Source of the DNA: Desulfobacillus sp041396245
Lineage (GTDB): Bacteria > Pseudomonadota > Gammaproteobacteria > Burkholderiales > Rhodocyclaceae
Reading direction: 5' to 3'
Length of the DNA stretch: 64,000 nt
Assembly: GCA_041396245.1 (NCBI GenBank)
Contig: JAWKYW010000002.1
Span: 124,001 to 188,000, forward strand
Positions within the stretch are counted from its first letter, which is position 1. Every line of letters starts with the position of its first letter. Positions 20,708 to 28,927 of the stretch are shown here, in pieces. A model generated the notes under the pieces. That model was not told where the DNA came from. It searched no databases and was given only the letters and a program-made list of their open reading frames with translations. Position numbers and translations under genes: made by a program.

Positions 20708-20995
20708 TCAGGCGGCTTCCAGGGAGATCAGGCGCTGGCCTTCGGCCACGGCCTCGCCTTCGACGACGAACACCTCGATGACCCTGCCGGCGTGCGGGCT
20801 GGGAATGTCCAGCGCCACCTTGCCGGTTTCCAGAACCAGAATGGTGTCGTCGCAACCGATCTCGTCGCCGGGCCTGACCAGCAGGGTGTCGATGACCACC
20901 TTCCCGCTGCCGCAGTTGCCGCAGGTTTCCCAGCAGTCGGGGTACTTCGGCATGCACACTTCGACAATGCCACTCATAGGGCTTCGGGGCGACAT
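20708..20995 (-). CDS. Stand-alone lipoyl/biotinyl-domain protein with cysteine cluster
   Basis: 95 residues from ATG 20995, or 89 from ATG 20977. The fold signature is that of a biotinyl/lipoyl carrier: RPGDEIGCDDTILVLETGKV followed by the mirror half GRVIEVFVVEGEAVAEGQRLISLE. The lysine in ETGKVA is at the position that is normally lipoylated (usual context ETDKA). An odd feature is CMPKYPDCWETCGNCG near the N-terminus, four cysteines that could bind metal. It may be a fragment-sized carrier related to the E2 component of 2-oxoacid dehydrogenases; partner enzymes are not in the window. Confidence 0.7.
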   Translation of the reverse strand: MSPRSPMSGIVEVCMPKYPDCWETCGNCGSGKVVIDTLLVRPGDEIGCDDTILVLETGKVALDIPSPHAGRVIEVFVVEGEAVAEGQRLISLEAA

Positions 20996-21161
20996 GAACG
21001 CGATCGGTTATCCGTGACGGAATTGTATAGGATTCAAACACGTCGAATAATTGCCGCAGCAGGATAATTTATAAGAACCGGGGCGGTTATCCATTAAATT
21101 CGACCTTGATCGCGCCGCATCGACGGAACTGCGAGGCCGTATCGGCGCGGAAGGAGGAATC

Positions 21162-22010
21162 ATGATCGGAAATCGTGCAATGCGTTCAATGGTGTCGTGG
21201 TGCCTGCGTTGCTGCATCGCCGGCCTGCTGCTGGGGGCGCAGCCCGGATTGGCGCAGGAACGCGCCTACCTGCTCGGCGTCATCAGCTACGGCGAGAGTC
21301 CCCAGATGATCGCCTCGGAGTACGAAGGCCTCACCACCTATCTGGCGAAAATCGTCAAACGCCCGGTGCGCGTCGAGGGCTCGCGCAACTTCGACGTCTT
21401 CGCCGCCCGCGCCAAGACCAAGCGCTACCAGTTCATCTTCTCCGCGCCGTCGGCAATCGTCCAGGCCAACCGCGACGCCGGCTACGTACCCGTCGCCAAG
21501 GTGCCCGGGCGCCTCGCCGCTTCCTTCATGGCCATGGGCAGGACCGGCATCGCCTTTCCGGAGGACATGAAGGGCAAGCGCATCGGTTTCACCGGCAAGG
21601 ACGCCATGATCACCAAGCTGGCGTTTTACGAATTGCGCCAGATGGGCATCAAGGATCCGGAAAAGTATTTCAGCAGCGCGGCCTACTACAACGACGCCGA
21701 CGGCGTGCTCGCCGGCATGCAGATGAACCTGATCGACATCGGGGTGGCCAACGCCGGCCTCTTCAACGCCTGGGTGCAGAAGGGCGAGGACATCAACCTG
21801 ATCCACAGCGGCAAGGGCGTACCGCACCTGACCTTTGCCGTGGGCGGCAATCTGCCGGGTCCGGAGAGGCAGGCCGTCGCCGAAGCCCTGCTCAAGGCCG
21901 GCCAGGACAAGGACGCGAGCGATTTCTTCAAGTACAGCGGCATGGCCGGCTTCGAGGCCGCCAAACTGTCCGACTTCGACGAACTTGCCAAGATTCTCGG
22001 CATCAAGTGA
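21162..22010 (+). CDS. PhnD/SsuA-family periplasmic binding protein
   Basis: 282 residues with a signal peptide (cleavage near AQPGLAQ-E, about residue 31) and the PhnD-like fold: LLGVISYGESPQMIASEYEGL, GRTGIAFPEDMKGKRIGFTGKDAM and the DVGVANAGLF-like IDIGVANAGLF. Such proteins bind phosphonate or phosphite for ABC import or serve as sensors. No permease or ATPase is adjacent. Strong AAGGAGGAA upstream of ATG 21162. Its neighbour cluster is periplasmic redox, so it could bind an oxyanion relevant to it; that is a guess. Confidence 0.75.
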   Translation: MIGNRAMRSMVSWCLRCCIAGLLLGAQPGLAQERAYLLGVISYGESPQMIASEYEGLTTYLAKIVKRPVRVEGSRNFDVFAARAKTKRYQFIFSAPSAIVQANRDAGYVPVAKVPGRLAASFMAMGRTGIAFPEDMKGKRIGFTGKDAMITKLAFYELRQMGIKDPEKYFSSAAYYNDADGVLAGMQMNLIDIGVANAGLFNAWVQKGEDINLIHSGKGVPHLTFAVGGNLPGPERQAVAEALLKAGQDKDASDFFKYSGMAGFEAAKLSDFDELAKILGIK

Positions 22011-22383
22011 ACCCACCGACCTCCCGTGCCGTTCCGCCGCGGCTGACTTTCACGGACCCCTTCCCGTCCGGGCATCTCGTTTAGCAGGAAACTATTCAAG
22101 CCGAATGCATGGTTGCCCGGGCCATTCCACAGGGAATATCAGCCATTCCGAATATCAGCCACCTTGATCTGCGAATTACATTTTTTATACTTGTCCACAG
22201 CACCACTGACTGCAATAATCCCCCAAAAACAAGCGGCAAATGGAATAGATGGCAGGCAAATCGCGTCGCGATCCTTTCGCGGACGGGCGGCATCCTCCCG
22301 GGCGGCATCCCCACATTCCTGCGCAACGAGTTTCCCGCCGGTCGCGGCCGGCATCCTGAATCGGACAGTTGATTGATTATCTG
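22011..22383. other. 373-nt gene-free stretch before the redox cluster
   Basis: It holds one motif copy (22027-22050) and an AT-rich section from about 22140. A plausible promoter is TTGTCC (22191-22196), 17-nt spacer, AATAAT, giving a long leader to ATG 22384. No ORF with coding character, RNA gene or terminator was recognised. Confidence 0.4.
22027..22050 (-). repeat. Bipartite 24-bp motif, copy 4
   Basis: Minus-strand copy with one mismatch (ACGGCA), intergenic, 17 nt after the PhnD-like stop. Confidence 0.75.
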
Positions 22384-23028
22384 ATGAGCGAAAATACACA
22401 GCAGCCGCCAAGCGGCACGGAGGAGGCCGGCAAGCAGAGCCTCTGGCAGCGACTCAAGAACCCGCCGAAATGCTCGATGCTGCGCATGATCGTCCTCGGC
22501 ATTTTCGGCGGCATCCTCATCTGGGGCGGCCTCAACACCGGCATGGAGTGGACCAACCGTTCGGAGTTCTGCACCTCCTGCCACGAGATGACGATTCCCT
22601 ACGAGGAACTCAAGAAGACCGTGCACTACAAGAACCGCAGCGGCACCACCGTGCAGTGCGCCGACTGCCATGTCGCCAGCAGCAAGACCCCCACCGACTA
22701 CATGTTCAAGTCGTTCCAGAAGCTGATGGCGGCACGCGACGTGGTCGGCCATATCCTGGGGACCATCGACACTCCGGAGAAATACGAGGCCTACCGCCTG
22801 ACCATGGCCCAGCGCGTCTGGGAAAGGATGGAAGCCCGGGATTCCAAGGAGTGCCGCAACTGCCACGACTTCAAGACCATGGACCCGGAAAAACAGAAGG
22901 ATCGCTCGGTGGTGAAGCACGAGGGCGCGATCGAGGACGGCAAGACCTGCATCGAGTGCCACAAGGGCATCGCCCACAAGCCGGTGCACCGGCAGGCCGA
23001 GGGCGGGAATGCGGCCAAAGAGGGCTGA
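22384..23028 (+). CDS. NapC/NirT/NrfH-type tetraheme cytochrome c
   Basis: 214 residues. One N-terminal membrane anchor (SMLRMIVLGIFGGILIWGG, about residues 37-56) is followed by four c-heme motifs: CTSCH, CADCH, CRNCH and CIECH. The first continues as CTSCHEM, the Met-ligated heme typical of NrfH/NapC quinol dehydrogenases. The protein would exchange electrons between the quinone pool and periplasmic partners, here probably the next three gene products. ATG 22384 is preferred over TTG 22369, though neither has a clear ribosome site. Confidence 0.88.
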   Translation: MSENTQQPPSGTEEAGKQSLWQRLKNPPKCSMLRMIVLGIFGGILIWGGLNTGMEWTNRSEFCTSCHEMTIPYEELKKTVHYKNRSGTTVQCADCHVASSKTPTDYMFKSFQKLMAARDVVGHILGTIDTPEKYEAYRLTMAQRVWERMEARDSKECRNCHDFKTMDPEKQKDRSVVKHEGAIEDGKTCIECHKGIAHKPVHRQAEGGNAAKEG

Positions 23029-23072
23029 TCGCGATTCCGGTGTAGAGTGATGGTGGAGTCGTACGAATAATT

Positions 23073-23086
23073 TGCCCCTCGGGGCA
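23073..23086 (+). repeat. Small hairpin before the heme-protein gene
   Basis: TGCCCC-TC-GGGGCA lies between the tetraheme gene and the ribosome site of the next gene. No T-run follows, so it is more likely an RNA-processing or stability hairpin than a terminator. Confidence 0.4.
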
Positions 23087-23103
23087 TTGCAACAGGAGCG
23101 AAC

Positions 23104-24006
23104 ATGAAGAAGACAGCAATCGCATTGGCGGGAATCCTTCTGACAGGCGCGGCGGCGGCCGCGCCGGACTGGAGCAAGGTGCCGGTGCGCAAGATCAAGG
23201 TGTTCTATCCCGGCCAGGCCAGCTACGAGTGGGTCATGAACAAGTCCGACCATTCCGCCGTGCCCGATATCGTCGACAAGAAGCGCTTCTGCGCCAAGTG
23301 CCACGAGGGCGACGCCAACGAAATCGGCAACCTGATCGTCGCCGGCAAGCCGGCCGGCAGCTCGAAGACCGTGCTCGAGCCCAAGCCGATCGCCGGCAAG
23401 GTGGGCTGGCTGCCGGTGCAGTTCCAGGCCGCCCATGACGGCGAGAAAATCTATTTCCGCTTCGAGTGGGTGCCGCCGAAGGTCGGCAGCGTCAAGATGG
23501 ACAAGAAGAACGAGATGAAGCTCACCATGCTGTTCGACGGCGGCGGCACGGTCGATGGCGCGGAGATCAACGGCTGCTGGTCGACCTGCCACGACGACCT
23601 GCGCTCCATGAAGAACGGCAAGGACGAAAAGAAAACCAAGTACGTCAAGGGCGCCGACCTCTCCTCCGGCAAGTTCTACGACCTGATGCAGTTCAGGAGC
23701 GGCAAGGGCGAGAAGCCGGTCGACGGCCACGTCGCCGACAAGCGCGTCATGGAAGGCGGCAAAGCCCTCGTCAAGGCGGAGGGCGTCAAGGAAGGCAACA
23801 AGTGGGTCGTCACCTTCGAGCGCAAGCTTGCCGGCGGCGGCACGGGCGACCACGCCATCGCCGCGGGCAAGGTCTACAACTTCGGCTTTGCCCTCCACGA
23901 GGACCACACCGAGGCACGCTACCACTATGTCTCGCTGGGCTACCAGTTCGGCCTGGACAAGGCGGTCGAGGGCGTCAGGAACTACATCAACGTCACGAAA
24001 CCGTGA
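23104..24006 (+). CDS. Ethylbenzene-dehydrogenase-type heme-binding protein with c-heme motif
   Basis: 300 residues with a signal peptide (ALAGILLTGAAAA, cleavage near 20). One classic c-heme site CAKCH is at about residue 62. The rest resembles the gamma-subunit heme b domain of ethylbenzene dehydrogenase/DMSO-reductase-family enzymes (FEWVPPKVGS, INGCWSTCHDDLRSM, VYNFGFALHEDHTEARYHYVSLGYQFGL). The second cysteine pair is CWSTCH, a CX3CH spacing that could be an unusual heme attachment site or merely a structural pair. It is a periplasmic electron carrier in the NapC-FccAB cluster; its redox partner is inferred from position. Confidence 0.75.
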   Translation: MKKTAIALAGILLTGAAAAAPDWSKVPVRKIKVFYPGQASYEWVMNKSDHSAVPDIVDKKRFCAKCHEGDANEIGNLIVAGKPAGSSKTVLEPKPIAGKVGWLPVQFQAAHDGEKIYFRFEWVPPKVGSVKMDKKNEMKLTMLFDGGGTVDGAEINGCWSTCHDDLRSMKNGKDEKKTKYVKGADLSSGKFYDLMQFRSGKGEKPVDGHVADKRVMEGGKALVKAEGVKEGNKWVVTFERKLAGGGTGDHAIAAGKVYNFGFALHEDHTEARYHYVSLGYQFGLDKAVEGVRNYINVTKP

Positions 24007-24066
24007 CGCAGGAGTAGCAAGCAGAAGTCGAGCAGTTCTTTTATCACGCAAAAGGAGGAGATAAGT

Positions 24067-24642
24067 ATGAGGACAAGTCGATTCAAGTTGGCCCTGTCCG
24101 CCGCCATTCTGGCAACGTCGGCGGGCGCTTTCGCGGCGCCGACTCCGGCGATGCTGTCGAATGCCTGCGCCGGCTGCCACGGCACCAACGGCGGCAGCGC
24201 CGGGCCGAGCATGCCCAGCCTGTCCAGCCAGTCGAAGGAGGCCATCGTCACCGCCATGAAGAAATTCAAGAGCGGCGAGCGGCCCTCGAGCATCATGGGA
24301 CGCATCGCCAAGGGCTACAGCGACGCCGATTTCGCCGCCATGGGCGAGTTCTTCTCCAAGAAGAAGCTCCATGCCACCAACCAGGCTCTGGACCCGGCCA
24401 AGGTCGCCAGGGGCAAGAGCCTCGAGGAGGCCAGCTGCTCGCGCTGCCACATGGAAGGGGGCAGGGAAGGCAAGGACGACTCGCCGGTGATGGCCAGCCA
24501 GTGGCTGCCCTATCTGCACATGCAAATGGGCATGTATCTGACCGGCGAGCGCAAGATGCCGGAGAAGATGGCCGAGAAAGTGAAGCCGCTGTCCAGGCAG
24601 GACCTGGATGCCCTGCTCCACTTCTACGCCAGCCAGAAATAA
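24067..24642 (+). CDS. fccA: Diheme cytochrome c, FccA/c4-like subunit of flavocytochrome c
   Basis: 191 residues with signal peptide (cleavage near AGAFAA) and two c-heme motifs, CAGCHG near residue 34 and CSRCHM near 123, each with a downstream Met (MPSL; MP near the end) as in cytochrome c4 and the FccA subunit. The FccB flavoprotein gene follows after 15 nt. Together they form flavocytochrome c sulfide dehydrogenase. Strong AAGGAGGAG ribosome site before ATG 24067. Confidence 0.85.
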   Translation: MRTSRFKLALSAAILATSAGAFAAPTPAMLSNACAGCHGTNGGSAGPSMPSLSSQSKEAIVTAMKKFKSGERPSSIMGRIAKGYSDADFAAMGEFFSKKKLHATNQALDPAKVARGKSLEEASCSRCHMEGGREGKDDSPVMASQWLPYLHMQMGMYLTGERKMPEKMAEKVKPLSRQDLDALLHFYASQK

Positions 24643-24657
24643 AAGGGAGGAAACGAC

Positions 24658-25932
24658 ATGACAATGGAACGCAGAAACTTTCTCAAGCTCCTCGGCGCCG
24701 GCGCCGGCGCCGCGACCGTCGGCCTGGCCGGTTGCGCTTCGCAGCCCGCCGGCTCGGGCGGCCGCAAGGTGGTGGTGGTCGGCGGCGGCTACGGCGGCAC
24801 CATCGCCGCCAAGTACATCCGCATGATGGACCCGACCATCGAGGTGACGCTGATCGAGCGCAACGACCACTTCGTCTCCTGCCCGTTCTCGAACCTCTAC
24901 ATCGGCGGCCTGCTGCCCGACCTGTCCTCGATCACCATCCGCTACGACAAACTGGCGGCGAACTACGGCATCAAGGTGGTGCAGGCCGAGGTGACAGGGG
25001 TCGACGCGGTCGGACACACCGTCCGCACCAGCAAGGGCGACTTCAAGTACGACCGCCTCGTCCTCTCGCCCGGCATCGACTTCAACACGAGCGCCATCGA
25101 GGGCTACAACGAGAACGTCACGCCGCATGCCTGGAAGGCCGGTCCGCAGACCATGCTGCTGCGCAAGCAGCTCGTGGCGATGAAGCCCGGCGGCACGGTG
25201 GTGCTGTCCATCCCGGGCGGTCCCAAGCGCTGCCCGCCCGGCCCCTACGAGCGGGCCTGCATGATCGCCATGTACCTCAAGCAGCACAAGCCCGGCTCCA
25301 AGATCATCGTTCTCGACACTGGTCCGAAAAGCGGTATCTCGAAGGGCAAGCTGTTCCTCAAGGCCTGGGATGCGTACTACAAGGGCGTCATCGACTACCG
25401 CGAGGCGAAAAAGGTCACGGCCGTCGACAACGCCAAGATGCAGGTACTGGTCGACGGCGTCGAGGAAGTCAAGGGCGACGTCATCAACCTGATCCCGCCC
25501 CACACGTCCGGCCGCATCGCCCATATCGCGGGCGTGGTCGGACCCGACAAGAACTGGTGCCCGGTCAACATGCAGACCTTCGAGTCCACGATCAAGAAGG
25601 ACATCCACGTCATCGGCGACGCCGCGATTGCCGGCGCCTTGCCGAAGTCCGGCTATTCGGCCAATACGGAAGCCAAGATCTGCGCCAGCAACATCGTGGC
25701 GCTGATGAACGGCCGTCCGCTCGGCGAGATCTCCGGCATCAACACCTGCTACAGCTTCGTCAGCGAGAAAGAAGCGATCAGTGTGGCGGGGGTGTATACC
25801 CTGGCGGGCGGCAAGATCGTCGGCGTCAAGGGTGCCGGCGGCGTCTCGCCCCTGGATTATTCCCAGGCCAAGAACGAAGCCATTTACGCCAAGAGCTGGA
25901 TCAAGAACATCCTCACCGAGATGTCGAGCTGA
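24658..25932 (+). CDS. fccB: Flavocytochrome c sulfide dehydrogenase, flavoprotein subunit
   Basis: 424 residues. The N-terminus has a Tat signal (MERRNFLKLLGAGAGAATVG). FAD binding is shown by VVVVGGGYGGTIAAKYI near residue 36 and HVIGDAAIAG near 318. The two cysteines that form the catalytic disulfide/flavin link region in FccB are visible in KRCPPGPYERAC (near 195) and INTCYS (near 361). The enzyme oxidises sulfide to sulfur or polysulfide in the periplasm and passes electrons to FccA. Last gene of the cluster, followed by a strong terminator. Confidence 0.9.
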   Translation: MTMERRNFLKLLGAGAGAATVGLAGCASQPAGSGGRKVVVVGGGYGGTIAAKYIRMMDPTIEVTLIERNDHFVSCPFSNLYIGGLLPDLSSITIRYDKLAANYGIKVVQAEVTGVDAVGHTVRTSKGDFKYDRLVLSPGIDFNTSAIEGYNENVTPHAWKAGPQTMLLRKQLVAMKPGGTVVLSIPGGPKRCPPGPYERACMIAMYLKQHKPGSKIIVLDTGPKSGISKGKLFLKAWDAYYKGVIDYREAKKVTAVDNAKMQVLVDGVEEVKGDVINLIPPHTSGRIAHIAGVVGPDKNWCPVNMQTFESTIKKDIHVIGDAAIAGALPKSGYSANTEAKICASNIVALMNGRPLGEISGINTCYSFVSEKEAISVAGVYTLAGGKIVGVKGAGGVSPLDYSQAKNEAIYAKSWIKNILTEMSS

Positions 25933-25953
25933 CCGGCTGCAGCATGCACCACG

Positions 25954-25986
25954 ACAAACCCCGCTCCGGCGGGGTTTGTTTTTTTC
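25954..25986 (+). terminator. Rho-independent terminator after fccB
   Basis: Stem ACAAACCCCGC (25954-25964), loop TCCG, stem GCGGGGTTTGT (25969-25979), then a run of T. It also overlaps the end of the convergent dut gene and may serve both directions. Confidence 0.9.
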
Positions 25987-26434
25987 AGCCGTGGCCGGTG
26001 CTGCCGAAACCGCCGGCGCCGCGGTGCGATTCCTCGAAGCTGTCCACGATGTTGAAGGCCACCTGCAGCACCGGCACCACGATCATCTGCGCCAGGCGGT
26101 CGAGCGGGTTGAGGGTGAAGGTTTCGCGGCCGCGGTTCCAGACGGAGACGAAGATCTCGCCCTGATAGTCGGAATCGATCAGGCCGGTGAGGTTGCCCAG
26201 CACGATGCCGTGCTTGTGGCCCAGACCGGAGCGCGGCAGGATCAGCGCCGCCAGGCCCGGGTCGGCCAGGTGGATGGCGATGCCGGCGGGGATCAGTTGG
26301 GTGTCGCCCGGATGCAGCTTCACCGGCGCCTCGATGCAGGCGCGCAGGTCGAGACCGGCCGAGCCGGGCGTGGCGTAGTGGGGCGGATTGTCCTTCAGGC
26401 GCGGATCGAGGATCCGCACGTCGATGCGATGCAC
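25985..26434 (-). CDS. dut: dUTP diphosphatase
   Basis: 149 residues, a standard trimeric dUTPase. The five motifs are readable: GSAGLDLRA, PRSGLGHKHGIVLGN, GLIDSDYQGEI, the metal/uracil site, and the glycine-rich C-terminal arm RGAGGFGSTG that closes on the substrate. It removes dUTP and supplies dUMP for thymidylate synthesis. The adjacent coaBC start/stop arrangement (0 nt apart) shows a coaBC-dut operon. Confidence 0.95.
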   Translation of the reverse strand: MHRIDVRILDPRLKDNPPHYATPGSAGLDLRACIEAPVKLHPGDTQLIPAGIAIHLADPGLAALILPRSGLGHKHGIVLGNLTGLIDSDYQGEIFVSVWNRGRETFTLNPLDRLAQMIVVPVLQVAFNIVDSFEESHRGAGGFGSTGHG

Positions 26435-27664
26435 TCAATCACCTCCGTTTCCGGCGAGCAGCTGCCCGATGCGGGCGACGATGCCGCGGGCGATGTCGAT
26501 CTTCGGCGCCGGACCGAGCGGATGCCGGCCCCGCTCGTCGAACAGGATCACCGCGTTGCCGTCGCCGCCGAGGCCGTCCTGCACCAGGTTGCCGACCACC
26601 AGCGGCAGTTTCTTCTTCTTCCGTTTGCCTTCCGCATACTGTTCGAGATCGCGGCTCTCCGCGGCGAAGCCGACGCAGAACGGCGGCTGCGGCCGCGCCG
26701 CCACCTCGGCGAGGATGTCGGGGTTGGGCGTCAGCGCGACCTGCAGCGGCTTGTCGTCCTTCTTGAGCTTGTCTCGCGCACGCGCCTGCGGCCGGTAGTC
26801 GGCCACCGCGGCGACGCCGATGAAGATGTCGCAGGCGTCCACGCGCTGCATCACCGCGGCATGCATCTCCAGCGCGCTCGTCACGTCGATGCGCGTCACG
26901 CCGGCCGGCGTCGGCTGGGCCACCGGCCCGCTCACCAGCGTCACTTGCGCGCCGGCGTCGCGCGCGGCGCGCGCCAGGGCGAAGCCCATCTTGCCCGAGC
27001 TGAGGTTGGTCAGCCCGCGCACCGCATCCAGCGCCTCGAAGGTCGGTCCGGCGGTGAGGAGCACGCTCCGCCCGGCCAGCACCTTGCGCTGGAAGAAGCC
27101 CGCCAGCGCGTCGTGGATCTCCGCTGCCTCGAGCATGCGCCCCAAACCGCTCTCGCCGCAGGCCTGCTCGCCGGCGGCCGGGCCGAGCATCGTCACGCCG
27201 TCCTGCAGCAACTGACTTTTGTTGCGCTGGGTGGCCGGGTTCTCCCACATCTGCCGGTTCATGGCCGGTGCCACGATCAGCGGGCAGTCCTGGCCCGCTC
27301 CGTCGATGCCTGCGCGGGGGCGCGCCAGGCACAGGGTGGACAGCAGGTCGTCGGCGTGGCCGTGCGCCAGCTTGGCGAGGAAGTCCGCGGAGGCCGGCGC
27401 CACGACGATGGCGTCGGCGCCGCGCGAGAGGTCGATGTGCGCCATGTTGTTCGGCATGCGCGCGTCCCACTGGTCGCTCCAGGCCGGGTTGCCCGTGAGC
27501 GCCTGGAAGGTTGCCGGCGTGACGAAGCGGGCAGCCGCGGCGGTCAGCACGGCATGCACCTCGGCGCCGTCCTTGACCAGCAGCCGCGCCAGCTCCGCCG
27601 CCTTGTAGGCGGCAATGCCGCCGGTAACGCCCAGCACCAGCCGTTTTCCGTTCAGTTCAGCCAT
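26435..27664 (-). CDS. coaBC: Bifunctional phosphopantothenoylcysteine decarboxylase/phosphopantothenate-cysteine ligase
   Basis: 409 residues. The N-terminal flavin-dependent decarboxylase domain (CoaC) begins LVLGVTGGIAAYKAAEL and has the active-site PAMNRQMW; the C-terminal ligase domain (CoaB) begins near residue 190 with VLLTAGPTFEALDAVRGLTN. It carries out two consecutive steps of coenzyme A synthesis after pantothenate phosphorylation. The panBCD genes lie elsewhere in this window. A motif copy at 27196-27219 sits in the coding region over Lys-Ser-Gln, the one gene-internal copy with the opposite orientation. Confidence 0.95.
   Translation of the reverse strand: MAELNGKRLVLGVTGGIAAYKAAELARLLVKDGAEVHAVLTAAAARFVTPATFQALTGNPAWSDQWDARMPNNMAHIDLSRGADAIVVAPASADFLAKLAHGHADDLLSTLCLARPRAGIDGAGQDCPLIVAPAMNRQMWENPATQRNKSQLLQDGVTMLGPAAGEQACGESGLGRMLEAAEIHDALAGFFQRKVLAGRSVLLTAGPTFEALDAVRGLTNLSSGKMGFALARAARDAGAQVTLVSGPVAQPTPAGVTRIDVTSALEMHAAVMQRVDACDIFIGVAAVADYRPQARARDKLKKDDKPLQVALTPNPDILAEVAARPQPPFCVGFAAESRDLEQYAEGKRKKKKLPLVVGNLVQDGLGGDGNAVILFDERGRHPLGPAPKIDIARGIVARIGQLLAGNGGD
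27196..27219 (-). repeat. Bipartite 24-bp motif, copy 5
   Basis: Exact match on the minus strand within coaBC; AAA AGT CAG reads Lys-Ser-Gln in the gene. Confidence 0.85.
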
Positions 27665-27710
27665 GACGATGCGATAGAATCCGAAATCGACCGCACGATT
27701 CTACACGTTC

Positions 27711-28388
27711 ATGGCAATCACCGACTGGCCCGAAAGCGAGCGCCCGCGCGAGCGGCTGCTGCAGCATGGCGCCGGCGCGCTCTCCGACGCCGAGCTGCTG
27801 GCGATCTTCCTGCGCATCGGCGTCAAGGGCGCCAGCGCCGTCGATCTGGCGCGCACCCTGCTCGGCCATTTCGGCAGCCTCAACCGGCTGTTCTCCGCCA
27901 CCCGGACGGAGTTTTCCGCCATCCCCGGCATGGGGAGCGCCAAGTACGCCCAATTGCAGGCCGTGCTGGAAATGGCGCGGCGCGCCCTCCACGAGGACAT
28001 CCGCGCGGGCGATGCCCTCGGCTCGCCGCGGGCCGTGCGGGACTGGCTGCGGCTGACGCTGGCCAACCTGCCGCACGAGGTTTTCATGGTGCTGCTGCTC
28101 GACGCCCGGAACCGCCTCATCGCCGCCGAGGAACTGTTTCGCGGCACCCTCACCCAGACCAGCGTGCATCCGCGCGAAGTGGTCAAGCTGGCCCTGGCCC
28201 ACAATGCCGCCGGCGCCCTCTTCGCCCACAACCACCCTTCCGGGGTGGCCGAGCCCAGCCGCGCCGACGAGGCCCTCACCCAGGCCCTGAAACAGGCCCT
28301 GGCCCTGGTCGACGTCAGGTTGCTCGACCACTTCATCGTCGCCGGCCAGGCCGAGCCCCTCTCCTTCGCCGAAAAGGGGTTGCTCTAG
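27711..28388 (+). CDS. radC: RadC family JAMM-domain protein
   Basis: 225 residues with the N-terminal UPF0758 helix-hairpin-helix part (MAITDWPESERPRERLL..., IPGMGSAKYAQLQAV) and a C-terminal JAMM domain with HNHPSGVAEPSRAD (about residues 172-185). Named RadC historically, but no repair role has been shown for the bacterial protein. Divergent from coaBC with a 46-nt gap, the common proteobacterial arrangement; the rpmB promoter -35 overlaps its last codons. Confidence 0.92.
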   Translation: MAITDWPESERPRERLLQHGAGALSDAELLAIFLRIGVKGASAVDLARTLLGHFGSLNRLFSATRTEFSAIPGMGSAKYAQLQAVLEMARRALHEDIRAGDALGSPRAVRDWLRLTLANLPHEVFMVLLLDARNRLIAAEELFRGTLTQTSVHPREVVKLALAHNAAGALFAHNHPSGVAEPSRADEALTQALKQALALVDVRLLDHFIVAGQAEPLSFAEKGLL

Positions 28389-28410
28389 CCGGACAAGGCC
28401 GCGTATAATG
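28381..28410 (+). promoter_or_regulatory. Promoter of rpmB-rpmG
   Basis: Perfect -10 TATAAT at 28405-28410 with TTGCTC at 28381-28386 (18-nt spacer). The start of rpmB is 35 nt downstream. The -35 lies over the radC stop region. Confidence 0.75.
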
Positions 28411-28444
28411 CCCGGCTTTGCACCAACCGATTCTGGAGCACATC

Positions 28445-28678
28445 ATGGCCCGCGTTTGCCAGGTGACCGGTAAGGCACCAATGGTGGGAAACCACGTTTC
28501 CCACTCCAACATCAAAACCAAGCGCCGCTTTCTGCCCAACCTGCAGAACCGCCGCTTCTGGGTCGAGTCCGAAAACCGCTGGGTCAGCCTGCGCGTATCC
28601 GGCGCCGGCCTGCGCACCATCGACAAGAAGGGCATCGATGCCGTCCTGGCCGGTCTGCGCGCCAAGGGCGCCATCTAG
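28445..28678 (+). CDS. rpmB: 50S ribosomal protein L28
   Basis: 77 residues, full length. MARVCQVTGKAPMVGNHVSHSN and KRRFLPNLQNRRFW are the L28 signature. The start ATG 28445 has GGAG upstream and matches the universal N-terminus, so in-frame upstream codons are not part of it. Followed by rpmG after 11 nt, the usual ribosomal pair. Confidence 0.97.
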   Translation: MARVCQVTGKAPMVGNHVSHSNIKTKRRFLPNLQNRRFWVESENRWVSLRVSGAGLRTIDKKGIDAVLAGLRAKGAI

Positions 28679-28689
28679 GGAGACCCGCC

Positions 28690-28848
28690 ATGCCTCGCGA
28701 AAAAATCAAGCTGGAATCGACGGCCGGCACCGGCCACTTCTACACCACGACCAAGAACAAGCGCACCAAGCCCGAAAAGCTGGAGATCAAGAAGTTCGAT
28801 CCCAAGGCGCGCAAGCACGTCCTGTACAAGGAAACCAAGCTGAAGTAA
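28690..28848 (+). CDS. rpmG: 50S ribosomal protein L33
   Basis: 52 residues beginning MPREKIKLESTAGTGHFYTT and ending KHVLYKETKLK, a typical proteobacterial L33 without the zinc-binding cysteines. GGGAGA ribosome site precedes ATG 28690. A rho-independent terminator follows. Confidence 0.96.
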   Translation: MPREKIKLESTAGTGHFYTTTKNKRTKPEKLEIKKFDPKARKHVLYKETKLK

Positions 28849-28870
28849 GCGGGCTGTTCAGCCGCGACAG

Positions 28871-28898
28871 AAAAAACCCGCCTGTAGCGGGTTTTTTT
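28871..28898 (+). terminator. Terminator of rpmB-rpmG
   Basis: AAAACCCGC-CTGTA-GCGGGTTTT followed by more T. It starts 22 nt after the rpmG stop and can also serve the convergent phospholipase D-like gene. Confidence 0.92.
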
Positions 28899-28927
28899 AT
28901 TTGTTCTCCCGCCGCCGGGCGGGTTGT

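Noticed and set aside
22164..22177. Possible FNR box TTGATCTGCGAATT before the tetraheme gene
   Set aside because: Only the left half matches; the right half GAATT fits poorly, so it was not counted.
22096..25608. 1170-residue minus-strand open frame
   Set aside because: It lies opposite four well-supported redox genes with heme and flavin motifs. It is a shadow frame caused by the lack of stop codons in GC-rich antisense sequence.
25781..28408. 875-residue plus-strand open frame
   Set aside because: Antisense to dut and coaBC and out of frame with radC; no conserved motif.
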